64,000 nucleotides of DNA, from assembly GCA_963808705.1 (NCBI GenBank), contig CAWEHB010000016.1, positions 992,001 through 1,056,000 on the forward strand, given 5' to 3'. Under the pieces are notes generated by a model, which saw nothing but the letters and a program-made list of their open reading frames with translations, was not told the DNA's origin and did not search any database. The DNA is from JASHPR01 sp963808705. GTDB lineage: Bacteria; Actinomycetota; Actinomycetes; Streptosporangiales; Streptosporangiaceae. Below are positions 35,736 through 44,244 of the stretch, piece by piece; the stretch's first letter is position 1; each line of letters opens with the position of its first letter. The position numbers and the translations under genes are program-made.

Positions 35736-37953
35736 CGCCCGGAACCACCTTGAGCCCGGCGGCCGGGTTCACCCCGGGCGCAGCACCGGCACCAGGGCTA
35801 GGACTGGGACCGGGCGCGGGCGCGTCAATGCGCGGACCGACGCCGAGCTTTTCCTTGATCTTCTTCTCGATCTCGTTGGCGAGGTCCGGGTTGTCGCGCA
35901 GGAAGTTCCTGGCGTTCTCCTTGCCCTGGCCGAGCTGGTCGCCCTCGTAGGTGTACCAGGCGCCCGACTTGCGCACGATGGCCTGCTCCACGCCGAGGTC
36001 GATCAGGCTGCCCTCCCGGCTGATGCCCACGCCGTACAGGATGTCGAACTCCGCAGATTTGAAAGGGGCCGCCATCTTATTCTTGGCTACCTTCACCCGG
36101 GTCCGGTTCCCGACCGCGTCCGTGCCATCCTTCAGGGTTTCGATGCGCCGGACGTCGAGGCGGACAGAGGCATAGAACTTCAGTGCCTTGCCGCCCGTGG
36201 TCGTCTCCGGGCTGTTGTGGACCATGATCCCGTCTGCGAAGTAGTTGTGCGATCCCTCGACCTCGATGTCGTAGCGGCTCATCATCGGATAGTCCCTCTT
36301 GACGGAGACGTCAAGGACCTGAGCCGGGACCGGGCGGATGACAGGCTCGACGAACTCGGGCTTGACTGCGAACTGGCCGCGGAGACGCGGCAGCAGCTTG
36401 TAGGCCATGGACGGATGAACGAAGGGAGCCACCAGCCTCTGGAATTTCTCCGAGGCTGATGTGGTGAATACCAAGTACGACACTCGCTGCGCACCGCTGA
36501 CGCGGAGCCTGACGTCCAGCCCGTGGGTGTCCCGCAGATACTGCAGGAGCCGCTCTCGCGAGCCTGGACTCATCGCCTCGACGCAGATCTCGACCCGGCC
36601 GCTTCCGCCTCGCGTCCTCTCCTGGACACCTTTGGACCGAACGGTGAAGCAGCCATCGTCCATATACCAGATCGCGAGAGCGAGCGGGGTGAGCTTCTTC
36701 AGGTAGTCCCAGCTCAGGTGCTTCTTGCCGTCGCCGAAGTAGACGGCTTCACGCAGTTCCGCCAGCTCGGCCAGGGGCGTGACGTCACCGAAGACCGCGC
36801 CCTTAGCGTTCACGGTCCTGGTGTGCGGGATGTTAGCCAGCAGCGAGAGCTTCCAGTCCAGGTAAGCCGCCTGCCTGGCTCCGTGCCCCATGCGGAAGCG
36901 CGTGCTGTGATCGTCCCGCCGGACCGGCCTGGACAGGTTGCCGTCACCCATGACGCTTCCGAGGATCAGCTGCTGCTGCGACGGGCTGAGCAGATGCGGC
37001 TGGGCGAGCATGACCCGGTCGCCGACCAATATCTCGCCGGCCTCGCGCCACCCTCCGGGTGTGCGCACGAGGTGATTGCGGGTGAGGTCCATGATGGCCC
37101 GGCCATGCCCTGAGCCGCCTCCGGACCGTTCGACCACGAAGTGCAGGAACTCTTCCGTGGCACCGTTATCGAACCAGTTAACTACTTTCTTGGGAACGAC
37201 CTTACCAAGCTCTGGATCGTACGAGAGAACCTCGACCGGCATCTTCTGATTGACGATCTTCCCTATTCGCTCCCGGCTGCCGTCAGCGAGAGTGACATAT
37301 GTGTACCAAGATCCACATCCGAACATTACGCCGATCTTTTCCCGCAATTGGTTGGTGAATATTGCGGTGGTCTTGGTCTGGTTCAGCGCGCCCGCGACCT
37401 TGCGGAGTGCCTGGGACATGAGCCGGGCCTGCAGGCCGACGTGGCTGTCCCCCATCTCGCCCTCGATCTCGGCCCGAGGTACCAGTGCAGCTACCGAGTC
37501 GATCACGATGACGTCGACGGCCCCCGAGCGGATGAGCATGTCGGCGATTTCCAGCGCCTGCTCGCCGGTGTCCGGCTGGGAGACGAGCAGCGCGTCGGTG
37601 TCGACGCCGAGGTTCTTGGCGTACTCGGGGTCGAGCGCGTGCTCGGCGTCGATAAACGCAGCAATACCGCCGGCTTTCTGCGCATTTGCTATTGCATGCA
37701 AAGCAAGCGACGTTTTCCCGCTGGCTTCAGGTCCGTATATTTCGACAATTCGGCCGCGGGGCAGGCCGCCAATTCCGAGCGCCACGTCGAGCGCGATGGA
37801 CCCGGTCGGGATCACCTCCACCGGGGCGCGGGTGTCGTCGCCGAGCCGCATGATCGCGCCCCGGCCGAACTGCCGCTCGATCTGGGCGAGTGCGGTCTCC
37901 AGGGACTTCTCCCGGTCGCCGCCCTTGATGCCCGCCCTCTCGTTCGGTGCCAT
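35725..37953 (-). CDS. recA: RecA recombinase precursor containing an intein
   Basis: 742 residues, of which residues 213-580 are an intein; the spliced RecA would be 374 residues. N-extein: Walker A GPEASGKTSLAL (74-85), IDAEHALDPEYAKNLGV, Walker B VIVIDSVAALVPRAEIEGEM and NQLREKIGVMFG. C-extein resumes SPETTTGGKALKFYASVRLD and ends in an acidic/Pro-rich tail. RecA forms filaments on ssDNA, drives strand exchange and triggers LexA cleavage. A LexA box lies about 230 bp upstream. Codon use in the N-extein near 37660-37780 and beside the intein is visibly AT-richer than neighbouring genes. Confidence 0.98.
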   Translation of the reverse strand: MAPNERAGIKGGDREKSLETALAQIERQFGRGAIMRLGDDTRAPVEVIPTGSIALDVALGIGGLPRGRIVEIYGPEASGKTSLALHAIANAQKAGGIAAFIDAEHALDPEYAKNLGVDTDALLVSQPDTGEQALEIADMLIRSGAVDVIVIDSVAALVPRAEIEGEMGDSHVGLQARLMSQALRKVAGALNQTKTTAIFTNQLREKIGVMFGCGSWYTYVTLADGSRERIGKIVNQKMPVEVLSYDPELGKVVPKKVVNWFDNGATEEFLHFVVERSGGGSGHGRAIMDLTRNHLVRTPGGWREAGEILVGDRVMLAQPHLLSPSQQQLILGSVMGDGNLSRPVRRDDHSTRFRMGHGARQAAYLDWKLSLLANIPHTRTVNAKGAVFGDVTPLAELAELREAVYFGDGKKHLSWDYLKKLTPLALAIWYMDDGCFTVRSKGVQERTRGGSGRVEICVEAMSPGSRERLLQYLRDTHGLDVRLRVSGAQRVSYLVFTTSASEKFQRLVAPFVHPSMAYKLLPRLRGQFAVKPEFVEPVIRPVPAQVLDVSVKRDYPMMSRYDIEVEGSHNYFADGIMVHNSPETTTGGKALKFYASVRLDVRRIETLKDGTDAVGNRTRVKVAKNKMAAPFKSAEFDILYGVGISREGSLIDLGVEQAIVRKSGAWYTYEGDQLGQGKENARNFLRDNPDLANEIEKKIKEKLGVGPRIDAPAPGPSPSPGAGAAPGVNPAAGLKVVPGGGD
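36214..37317 (-). mobile_element. RecA intein with LAGLIDADG homing endonuclease
   Basis: 368 residues inserted between GVMFG and SPETTTGG, the site used by the Mycobacterium leprae-type (RecA-b) inteins, not the M. tuberculosis site. It starts with Cys1 (CGSWYTYVTLADGSRERIGK) and ends with VEGSHNYFADGIMVHN, followed by Ser+1, so all splice-junction nucleophiles are present; block B has TRNH. The two dodecapeptide motifs of a DOD endonuclease are LILGSVMGDGNLS and ALAIWYMDDGCF, each with its acidic residue, so both splicing and homing activity appear intact. Confidence 0.96.
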
Positions 37954-38180
37954 GTGAACTCCCGTGAAGATCAGGGGCTACCCGCTCGGCCGTGTGCCAG
38001 GCGGTGCATGGTGGATCGGTACTGCCCAGGCCCGGTCCTGCAGGCCTGCCTCGCTATCAGCGCCGACGTTACGCGCCGCCACCGACAATTTCCGGGAGGC
38101 CGGGTCCGTGTTGCCGGCGCGTCGCCCCGGCGGTTTGCTCGGCGCAGCGGCGCGGAACGGTCCGCTATGTCTCACCCTAG

Positions 38181-38196
38181 ACGAACAGCTGTTCGA
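38181..38196 (-). promoter_or_regulatory. LexA (SOS) box upstream of recA
   Basis: On the minus strand the site reads TCGAACAGCTGTTCGT, matching the actinobacterial SOS consensus TCGAACRNNYGTTCGA in 15 of 16 positions. It lies 228-243 bp upstream of the recA start, a distance like that in mycobacteria. It should place recA-recX under LexA control. The rest of 37954-38230 shows no gene. Confidence 0.88.
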
Positions 38197-38232
38197 TCAT
38201 GGCCAGAACACGCCGATACTATCGAATTCGCG

Positions 38233-38370
38233 TCACCACGACGTCAGACGGGTGCCCGCCAGCACGCCCGGACGCGACCGGCCAGCGCAGCCAGCGGCGC
38301 GGCCAGGGCTGGTCTTGCCCGAGCCCGGGGCCCCGGAGACCAGCACCACGCGGCGGCCGGGCGGGCTCAC
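38233..38370 (-). pseudogene. N-terminal remnant of a P-loop ATPase/kinase gene
   Basis: From a GTG at 38370, eight bases after the DUF3046 stop region, the frame reads MSPPGRRVVLVSGAPGSGKT, an ideal strand-plus-Walker-A start of a P-loop kinase. Right after the Lys-Thr the frame turns to SPGRAAGCAGRSRPG and stops at 38233. Shifting one base at that point gives SLAAPLAALAGR, a typical continuation, so a frameshift plus truncation is likely. The lost body would have occupied what is now the recA leader. Confidence 0.5.
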
Positions 38371-38375
38371 CGGGG

Positions 38376-38570
38376 TCAGCGCAGCCGCTCGGGGACGTCG
38401 AAGGCCTCGCACACCGCGCGCCAGACGGTCTTGGCGTCCTCACCGTCGGCCAGGGCCTGGTTCACGGTGCGGTCGCCGAGCTCGGCCAGCACCTGGTCCT
38501 TGGCCACGCTCTGCGCGTACGTCTCCCCGAACTGCGCATTCATCCGCTCCCAGAACTCAGTCAGGCGCAC
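38376..38570 (-). CDS. DUF3046 protein
   Basis: 64 residues: MRLTEFWERMNAQFGETYAQ, then VAKDQVLAELGDRTVNQALA and the C-terminal WRAVCEAFDVPERLR. This small actinobacterial family, restricted largely to Actinobacteria, is found beside recA; function unknown. The LxxFWxRM start and the DVP end are family hallmarks. It lies on the recA strand about 420 bp upstream. Confidence 0.93.
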   Translation of the reverse strand: MRLTEFWERMNAQFGETYAQSVAKDQVLAELGDRTVNQALADGEDAKTVWRAVCEAFDVPERLR

Positions 38571-38734
38571 GGCGGTAGGCTACCTGCCCGCCGGGACGGC
38601 CGCGGTCCCGCCGCGGCCACACTGGCGGGAGGCGGGGCGCCGCTGGTGTGCACCCGCAGCCCGCGCCGGGCCCTCCGCAGGCCACGCTGGGCACCGCACC
38701 GCCCGTTCCGGGCTCTGGAACGATGCTCCGGGCG

Positions 38735-39910
38735 CTACACGAACGCTCCGGTGCCGGTGATGGCGCGCCCGACGATCAGCGTGTTCATCTCCCGGGTGCC
38801 CTCGTAGGAGTAGATCGCCTCGGCGTCGGCCACGAACCGGCCCACGTGGTACTCGAGCAGGATCCCGTTGCCGCCGAGCAGTTCCCGGGCCAGGCCGACG
38901 GTCTCCCGCATGCGCACCGTGCAGAACGCCTTGGCCAGCGCCGAGTGCTGGTCCTCGGCGAGCCCGGCCTCCTGCAGCTGCGCCAGCCGGACGCACAGGC
39001 AGGCCGACGAGGTCACGTTGGCCAGCATCCGGACCAGCTGGTCCTGGACGAGCTGGAAGCCGGCGATCGGCCGGCCGAACTGCTGCCGCTCCTTGGCGTA
39101 GGCCAGGGCGTGCTCGTACGCGCCGCGGGCGCAGCCGACCGCCATCCAGGCCACCCCGGCGCGGGTCAGCCGCAGCACCGCCGCGGTATCCCGGAACGAG
39201 TTCGCGTTCTCCAGCCGGCTGGTCTCGGGCACGCGCGCGTCGTCCAGGGTGATGTAGGCGTTCTGCACCACCCGCAGCGCGATCTTGTCGCGCATCTTGG
39301 CGGTCGAGAACCCGGGCGTGGGCTGCTCCACGACGAACCCCTTGACCCGGTTGTCCTCGACGTCGCGGGCCCAGATGACCACGTAGTCGGCGAACGTCGC
39401 GTTCCCGATCCATTTCTTCTGCCCGTTGAGGATCCACTCGTCGCCGTCGCGGCGCGCGGTCGTGGTCAGGCCGCGGGACGCGCCGGAGCCCACGTCGGGC
39501 TCGGTGAGCCCGAACGCGCCGATCTTCTCCAGCCGGGCCATCGCGGGCAGCCAGCGCCGCTTCTGCTCCTCCGAGCCGCACAGGTAGATCGACCCCATGG
39601 CCAGGCCGCTGTGCACGCCGAAGAACGTGGCGATCGACGAGTCCACGCGGGCCAGTTCCATGGCCACCATGCCGTCCAGCAGGTTGCCGCCGCCCGCGCA
39701 CCCGTACCCCTGGTAGGCCAGGCCGACGATGCCGAGCTGGCCGATGGCGGGAATGAGCTCGCGCGGGAACTCCTCGCGGGTCCAGTACCGGTTGATGACC
39801 GGCTCGATCTCCTTCTCCATGAACTCCCTGACCCGCTGCAGCAGCTGGCGTCCGGCCGGGTCGAGCAGCAGCTCGAGTGAGTAGAAGTCGCTTTCGGGCG
39901 CGCTGGTCAT
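38735..39910 (-). CDS. Acyl-CoA dehydrogenase (glutaryl-CoA dehydrogenase-like)
   Basis: 391 residues from the ATG at 39910, overlapping the phaZ stop (ATGA). Three-domain ACAD: IGAFGLTEPDVGSGASRGLT for the substrate/FAD loop, NGQKKWIGNATFADYVVIWA, and the catalytic-base segment SYEGTREMNTLIVGRAITGT, which resembles glutaryl-CoA dehydrogenases (YEGTHDIHALILGRAITG). The YWTREEFP start is also seen in that subgroup. In this operon a role in oxidising acyl-CoAs released from storage polymer or feeding the synthase is more likely than lysine breakdown. Last gene of the fadD-phaC-phaZ-acad operon. Confidence 0.9.
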   Translation of the reverse strand: MTSAPESDFYSLELLLDPAGRQLLQRVREFMEKEIEPVINRYWTREEFPRELIPAIGQLGIVGLAYQGYGCAGGGNLLDGMVAMELARVDSSIATFFGVHSGLAMGSIYLCGSEEQKRRWLPAMARLEKIGAFGLTEPDVGSGASRGLTTTARRDGDEWILNGQKKWIGNATFADYVVIWARDVEDNRVKGFVVEQPTPGFSTAKMRDKIALRVVQNAYITLDDARVPETSRLENANSFRDTAAVLRLTRAGVAWMAVGCARGAYEHALAYAKERQQFGRPIAGFQLVQDQLVRMLANVTSSACLCVRLAQLQEAGLAEDQHSALAKAFCTVRMRETVGLARELLGGNGILLEYHVGRFVADAEAIYSYEGTREMNTLIVGRAITGTGAFV

Positions 39911-40791
39911 GGGTCCCTCCTGGGCGCGGGCGGGTGGTCGGCGATGGCGGCCGGGTCGGCCGCGGTCAGGAACCGGTCCACGACCGGTGCGTGTTCGACG
40001 GCCTCGGTGACCAGGTCCAGGTGCCCGCCGCGGTAGACGTGCAGCCGTGCGTTCGGGATGAGCCGCCGCAGCAGCCTCGCGTTGGCCAGCGGGATCAGCG
40101 GATCGTCGTCCCCGGACAGGATCAGCGTGGCCTGCCGCAGCAGCGGCAGGAACGGAAGGCTGGTCCAGCCGAGCCCGGCGGTGAGCTGGTACAGGTAGCC
40201 GCGCGGTGACCCGACCCGGCTGTGCGCGTGCATCGTCGCCGCGACCCACTCCGGGGCGTGGCGGGCGGTCCCGCCGTACAGCTTCGGCGCGACCTCCAGC
40301 AGGTGCCGCGGACCCAGGTAACGCCGCGGGGTGATCATCTGGACCAGCACCGCGGGACGGGCCGGCACCACGATCGCGCCGGTCGCGGTGCTGACCAGCA
40401 CCAGCCGCCGGCAGCGGCGGCGCGCCGTCACGGCGAAGTGCTGCGCCACGCCCCCGCCCCAGGAGATCCCGAGCACGTCGACGGCCCCGTCGTAGCCGAG
40501 CGCGGTCAGCATCTGCGCGGCCAGGCGGCACAGGCCGGTGAACCGGTAGGGGCGGACGGGCAGCGGCGAGCCGCCGACGCCGGGTACGTCGAAGCGGATG
40601 ACCTCGAGCGCGGGATCGAGCGCGTCCACGAACGGCTGCAGCAGGTCGGGGCTGGCCCCGATGCCGTTGAAGATGAGCAGCGGGACCCGGGTGCCGTCGC
40701 CGCGGCGCACCGCGACCCGGAGCTGGCGCCCGGCCACGACGATGCTGCGCACTTCCCTGGTGGAGACTGGGTTACCGGTGCTGGCCGTCAT
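39907..40791 (-). CDS. phaZ: Intracellular polyhydroxyalkanoate depolymerase (alpha/beta hydrolase)
   Basis: 294 residues from the ATG at 40791, just after the phaC stop; another ATG eight codons upstream overlaps phaC. Medium-chain PhaZ hallmarks are present in order: TRVPLLIFNGIGASPDLLQP, IRFDVPGVGGSPLPVRPYRF, nucleophile elbow VLGISWGGGVAQHFA, PRRYLGPRHLLEVAPKLYGG, TAGLGWTSLPFLP, Asp in LILSGDDDPLIPLANARLLR and His in YRGGHLDLV. It hydrolyses stored 3-hydroxyacyl polymer on granules. Position between phaC and an acyl-CoA dehydrogenase agrees with a PHA cycle. Confidence 0.9.
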   Translation of the reverse strand: MTASTGNPVSTREVRSIVVAGRQLRVAVRRGDGTRVPLLIFNGIGASPDLLQPFVDALDPALEVIRFDVPGVGGSPLPVRPYRFTGLCRLAAQMLTALGYDGAVDVLGISWGGGVAQHFAVTARRRCRRLVLVSTATGAIVVPARPAVLVQMITPRRYLGPRHLLEVAPKLYGGTARHAPEWVAATMHAHSRVGSPRGYLYQLTAGLGWTSLPFLPLLRQATLILSGDDDPLIPLANARLLRRLIPNARLHVYRGGHLDLVTEAVEHAPVVDRFLTAADPAAIADHPPAPRRDP

Positions 40792-40798
40792 GGGCGCG

Positions 40799-42517
40799 TC
40801 AGCGGTCGAGCACATAGCTGCCGGGCGCGGGCTGTATCGGCTCCAGGCCCGGGCCGCCGAGATGATCCGGGCGATCGACCAGCCCGCCGCTGCGCTCGGC
40901 CAGCCAGTCCGCGTAATCGGGCCACCAGCTGCCGGTCACGGTCTGGGCCTCGCGGAGCCAGTCCCGCGGGTCGGGCGGACCAGCCGGGCCGGTCTGGAAG
41001 GTGGCCTTCGGGTTGGTCGGCGGGTTGACCATGGACGCGATGTGCCCGCTGGTGGACAGCACGAACCGGGGCCTGCCGCCGAGCAGCTGGGTGCTGCGGT
41101 AACAGGACTGCCAGGGGCACAGGTGATCGGCGATCCCGGCGACCAGGTAGGAGTCGACGTCGACCTTGGACAGGTCGACCGGCGAGCCGAGCATGGTGGC
41201 CTGGCCGGGCTTGGTCAGCGCGTTGGACAGGCCGATCTCGATGAAGTCCCGGTGCACCGCGGCGGGCAGCCTGGTGGTGTCGGCGTTCCAGCAGAGAATG
41301 TCGAACGGCGGGGGGGTCCGCCCCTGCAGGTAGTTGTTGACCCAGTAGTTCCAGATCAGGTCGCCCGGCCGCAGCCAGGCGAAGACCTCGGCCAGCGCGC
41401 GGCCGTCCAGGTAGCCGCGGCTCCAGGAGGCCGCGATCGCCAGCGCCGCGGTGCGCCTGTTGATCATCGCCGCGGCGGTGCCCGCCTGGGCCTGGTCCAG
41501 CACGGTCACGCCCAGGCACAAGGTCGCCAGCTCGTCCAGCTTGCCGGTGGCGCTCAGCTGCGCGGCCACCATCGCGGAGGCGACGCCGCCGGAGCACAGC
41601 GCGCAGAGGCTGGCCCTGGGCACGCCGCAGATCGAGCGGAGCGCGGAGAGCGCGTCGACGATCGCCGCGCCGTAGCTGTCCAGGTTCCAGTCCCGGTGCC
41701 GGGCATCGGGGTTCTTCCAGGAGAGGACGAAGACCTGATGGCCCTGGCCCAGCAGGTACTCGACCATGCTCCGGCCCGGGGCCAGGTCGGTGATGTAGAA
41801 CTTGTTGATCATGGGCGGGACGATGAGCAGCGGGAACCGGTGGACCTCCGGCGTCACCGGCTCGTACTGGATCAGCTCGCAGATATCCGAACGGGATACG
41901 ACCGCCCCCGGCGTGACTGCGAGGTCCCGGCCCACCTCGAACGCGTCCGGCGCGACCATCGCGGGAACCCGCGGCGGAGCGGACAAGTCCGAGGCCAGCG
42001 ACCGGAGCCCGCGCACCACGGCGAGGCCGCCGGTGTCGATGACCGCCTTCCAGGCCACGGGACTGATCAGCGGGTTGTTGCTCGGCGCGGCGGCGTCGAT
42101 GAGGTTGCTCAGCACGAACCGCATCCGCTCGTTGTCACGCCAGTCCAGCTTCGCGTCGGCCAGCAGCGACTCGGCGGTGCCCGCCCCGGCGAGGTAGGCC
42201 TGCATGACCCGGACCAGCAGCGGGTTGCCGGACCACGCCGGGTCGGCGAAGCGCCGGTCCCGCTGGCCCGGGGCGATGGCCGAGCGGCCGGCCGTGATGC
42301 TGGCGAGCTGGCCGGCCAGGGACGCGCCGCGGCGCGCCACGGTTCCCGGCCGGCGCGCCAGGCTCATGCCGAAGCGCAGCGTCGACCCGCTGGGCAGGAA
42401 CCTGCGCAGCACCCCCAGGGCCGCGTCGGTCAGCAGCAGGTCCAGCGGGCTGGCCGCGGCCTCCGCCGCATCGACCAGGTCCGGGTCGGGCTCGCGGCCG
42501 GCCGGGGGCCGGGTCAT
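40799..42517 (-). CDS. phaC: Poly(3-hydroxyalkanoate) synthase, class I/II type
   Basis: 572 residues. PhaC N-terminal domain (about 85-250) and the hydrolase core with the nucleophilic Cys in ASLCALCSGGVASAMVAAQL, where the usual box is GxCxGG and the first Gly is Ala here. The catalytic Asp is in DSYLVAGIADHLCPWQSCYR and the His in RFVLSTSGHIASMVNPPTNP. WVNNYLQGRTPPPFDILCWN is conserved too. The DHxxPW and SGHIxS(I/M)xNPP pattern is closest to pseudomonad class II synthases that use medium-chain 3-hydroxyacyl-CoA. It overlaps fadD by ATGA. No phaA/phaB or phasin is in the window. Confidence 0.93.
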   Translation of the reverse strand: MTRPPAGREPDPDLVDAAEAAASPLDLLLTDAALGVLRRFLPSGSTLRFGMSLARRPGTVARRGASLAGQLASITAGRSAIAPGQRDRRFADPAWSGNPLLVRVMQAYLAGAGTAESLLADAKLDWRDNERMRFVLSNLIDAAAPSNNPLISPVAWKAVIDTGGLAVVRGLRSLASDLSAPPRVPAMVAPDAFEVGRDLAVTPGAVVSRSDICELIQYEPVTPEVHRFPLLIVPPMINKFYITDLAPGRSMVEYLLGQGHQVFVLSWKNPDARHRDWNLDSYGAAIVDALSALRSICGVPRASLCALCSGGVASAMVAAQLSATGKLDELATLCLGVTVLDQAQAGTAAAMINRRTAALAIAASWSRGYLDGRALAEVFAWLRPGDLIWNYWVNNYLQGRTPPPFDILCWNADTTRLPAAVHRDFIEIGLSNALTKPGQATMLGSPVDLSKVDVDSYLVAGIADHLCPWQSCYRSTQLLGGRPRFVLSTSGHIASMVNPPTNPKATFQTGPAGPPDPRDWLREAQTVTGSWWPDYADWLAERSGGLVDRPDHLGGPGLEPIQPAPGSYVLDR

Positions 42518-44091
42518 CGCGGTCCCTGGGGTGGCGCGTCCCCGCCGGGTGCCTCGCCGCCTGGCTGCCCCGCGCCCGATTGCTCCCCGCCGGGTTGCTC
42601 CTCCCCGGGACGGCGCACCTCACGGCGGAGGATCTTGCCGGTCGGGCCCTTGGGCAGCTCGGCCTCCAGCCAGACGTGCCGCGGGTACTTGTAGGCGGCG
42701 ACCCGCTCCTTGACGAAGGCCTGCAGCTGTTCCGGCGTGGCCGCGGCGCCGGGCTTGAGCGCGACGGCCGCGCCCACCTCCTCACCGAGGTCCTCGTGCG
42801 GGATCCCGACCACGGCCGCCTCGGCGACCGCGGGATGCTCGTACAGGACCTCCTCGATCTCGCGCGGGTAGACGTTGTAGCCGCCCCGGATGATCAGCTC
42901 CTTCTTGCGGTCCACGATGTAGAAGTAGCCGTCCTCGTCCACCCGCGCCAGGTCACCGGTCCGGAACCAGCCGTCCGGTATCGCCTCGGCGGTGGCCTCG
43001 GGCTTGCCCCAGTAGCCCTTCATCACGTTGTGGCCGCGGATGGCGATCTCGCCGACCTCGCCGGGCGGGACGTCGGCGCCGTCGGGGCCGACCACGCGCA
43101 TCTCGACGCCGACCACCGGCGTCCCGATCGACCCGGGCTTGCGCTCGGCGTCCGGGTGGTTGAACGAGGCCACCGGCGAGGTCTCCGACAGGCCGTAACC
43201 CTCGAGGATGATGCAGCCGAACGTCTTCTCGAAGGCGTGCAGGATCTCCACGGGCATCGCCGCGCCGCCCGAGACGCACAGGCGCAGGGACGAGGTGTCC
43301 GCGTCCGCGGCGGCCGGATGGTGCAGCATCGCCGCGTACATCGTGGGCACGCCCTCGAAGATCGTGACCCGGTCCCGCGCGATGATGTTCAGGGCCTGGC
43401 CCGCATCGAACCGGGGCAGCAGGGTCAGCGTGGCCCCGCTGACGACCGCCGCGTTCAGGCCGCAGGTCAGGCCGAAGACGTGGAACAGCGGCAGGCACCC
43501 CATGACCACGTCGTCCGGGCCCCCGTGCAGCAGCGTCTCGGTCGTGAGCTCGGCGTTGCGGGTCAGGTTGGCGTGGGTCAGCTGCGCGCCCTTCGGCTGG
43601 CCGGTCGTCCCGGAGGTGTAGAGGATCACGGCGTCGTCGTCGTCATCCCGGTCGGCCCACGTGTGCAGCGCGAACAGGCTGGCCAGCAGCGAGTTCATGT
43701 CGGGCTCGTCGACGGTGACCAGCTTGGCGCCCGCGGCTGCGGCGCCCTTGGCCGCCTCCCCCGCCGCCGCGTACCAGGCGAAGAGGACCTTCGCGCCCGA
43801 GTCGCCCAGGTAGAAGGCAACCTCCCGGCTCTTCAGCAGCGGGTTCATCGGCACCACCACGGCCCCGGCCGCGAGGGTGCCGTAGAAGGCCATGGGGAAG
43901 GCAGGGATGTTGGGCAGCATGATGGCGACCCGGTCCCCCGGCGCCACCCCGAGCGACGACAGCAGGGAGGTGACCCGGCCCGCGGCCTCCCGCAGTTCGG
44001 AGTAGTCGAGTACCAGGTCATCCATGCGGACCGCCGGGTGGCCGGGACGCTCGGCCGCCGCCCGATCGAGCACAGAAATGAGATTGGCCAC
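42514..44091 (-). CDS. fadD: Long-chain fatty acid-CoA ligase
   Basis: 525 residues. ANL superfamily: AMP-binding loop VILYTSGTTGQPKGAQLTHA, GVPTMYAAML, ILEGYGLSETSPVASFNHPD, hinge IVDRKKELIIRGGYNVYPRE and the catalytic Lys in LPKGPTGKILRREV. It activates fatty acids to acyl-CoA with ATP. First gene of the PHA operon, so it likely supplies medium/long-chain acyl-CoA for beta-oxidation-derived 3-hydroxyacyl-CoA. The last 30 residues are a Gly/Glu/Gln/Pro-rich tail containing PGGE repeats, not part of the fold. Confidence 0.94.
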   Translation of the reverse strand: MANLISVLDRAAAERPGHPAVRMDDLVLDYSELREAAGRVTSLLSSLGVAPGDRVAIMLPNIPAFPMAFYGTLAAGAVVVPMNPLLKSREVAFYLGDSGAKVLFAWYAAAGEAAKGAAAAGAKLVTVDEPDMNSLLASLFALHTWADRDDDDDAVILYTSGTTGQPKGAQLTHANLTRNAELTTETLLHGGPDDVVMGCLPLFHVFGLTCGLNAAVVSGATLTLLPRFDAGQALNIIARDRVTIFEGVPTMYAAMLHHPAAADADTSSLRLCVSGGAAMPVEILHAFEKTFGCIILEGYGLSETSPVASFNHPDAERKPGSIGTPVVGVEMRVVGPDGADVPPGEVGEIAIRGHNVMKGYWGKPEATAEAIPDGWFRTGDLARVDEDGYFYIVDRKKELIIRGGYNVYPREIEEVLYEHPAVAEAAVVGIPHEDLGEEVGAAVALKPGAAATPEQLQAFVKERVAAYKYPRHVWLEAELPKGPTGKILRREVRRPGEEQPGGEQSGAGQPGGEAPGGDAPPQGPR

Positions 44092-44244
44092 GATGCCCTC
44101 CCCAGGTGACTCGAGCTATCGCCGTACCCAGCATCATGCTCCGATATGACCGCGCCGGACAGACCTGCGCCGCCGCAACGGGCCGCCCGCAAGGTGCGGA
44201 TCGGGGAGATCAGTTCCAATCCGTCGGAAAGAACCTATTGCCGG

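Noticed and set aside
36214..37317. Reading the recA insertion as a frameshift or a second gene
   Set aside because: The frame is continuous, with intein blocks at both ends and exact splice-site residues.
39911..40531. Upstream in-frame extension of the acyl-CoA dehydrogenase
   Set aside because: The extension lies antiparallel in composition and out of frame within phaZ, whose motifs are intact. The ATG at 39910 overlaps the phaZ stop in the usual ATGA way.
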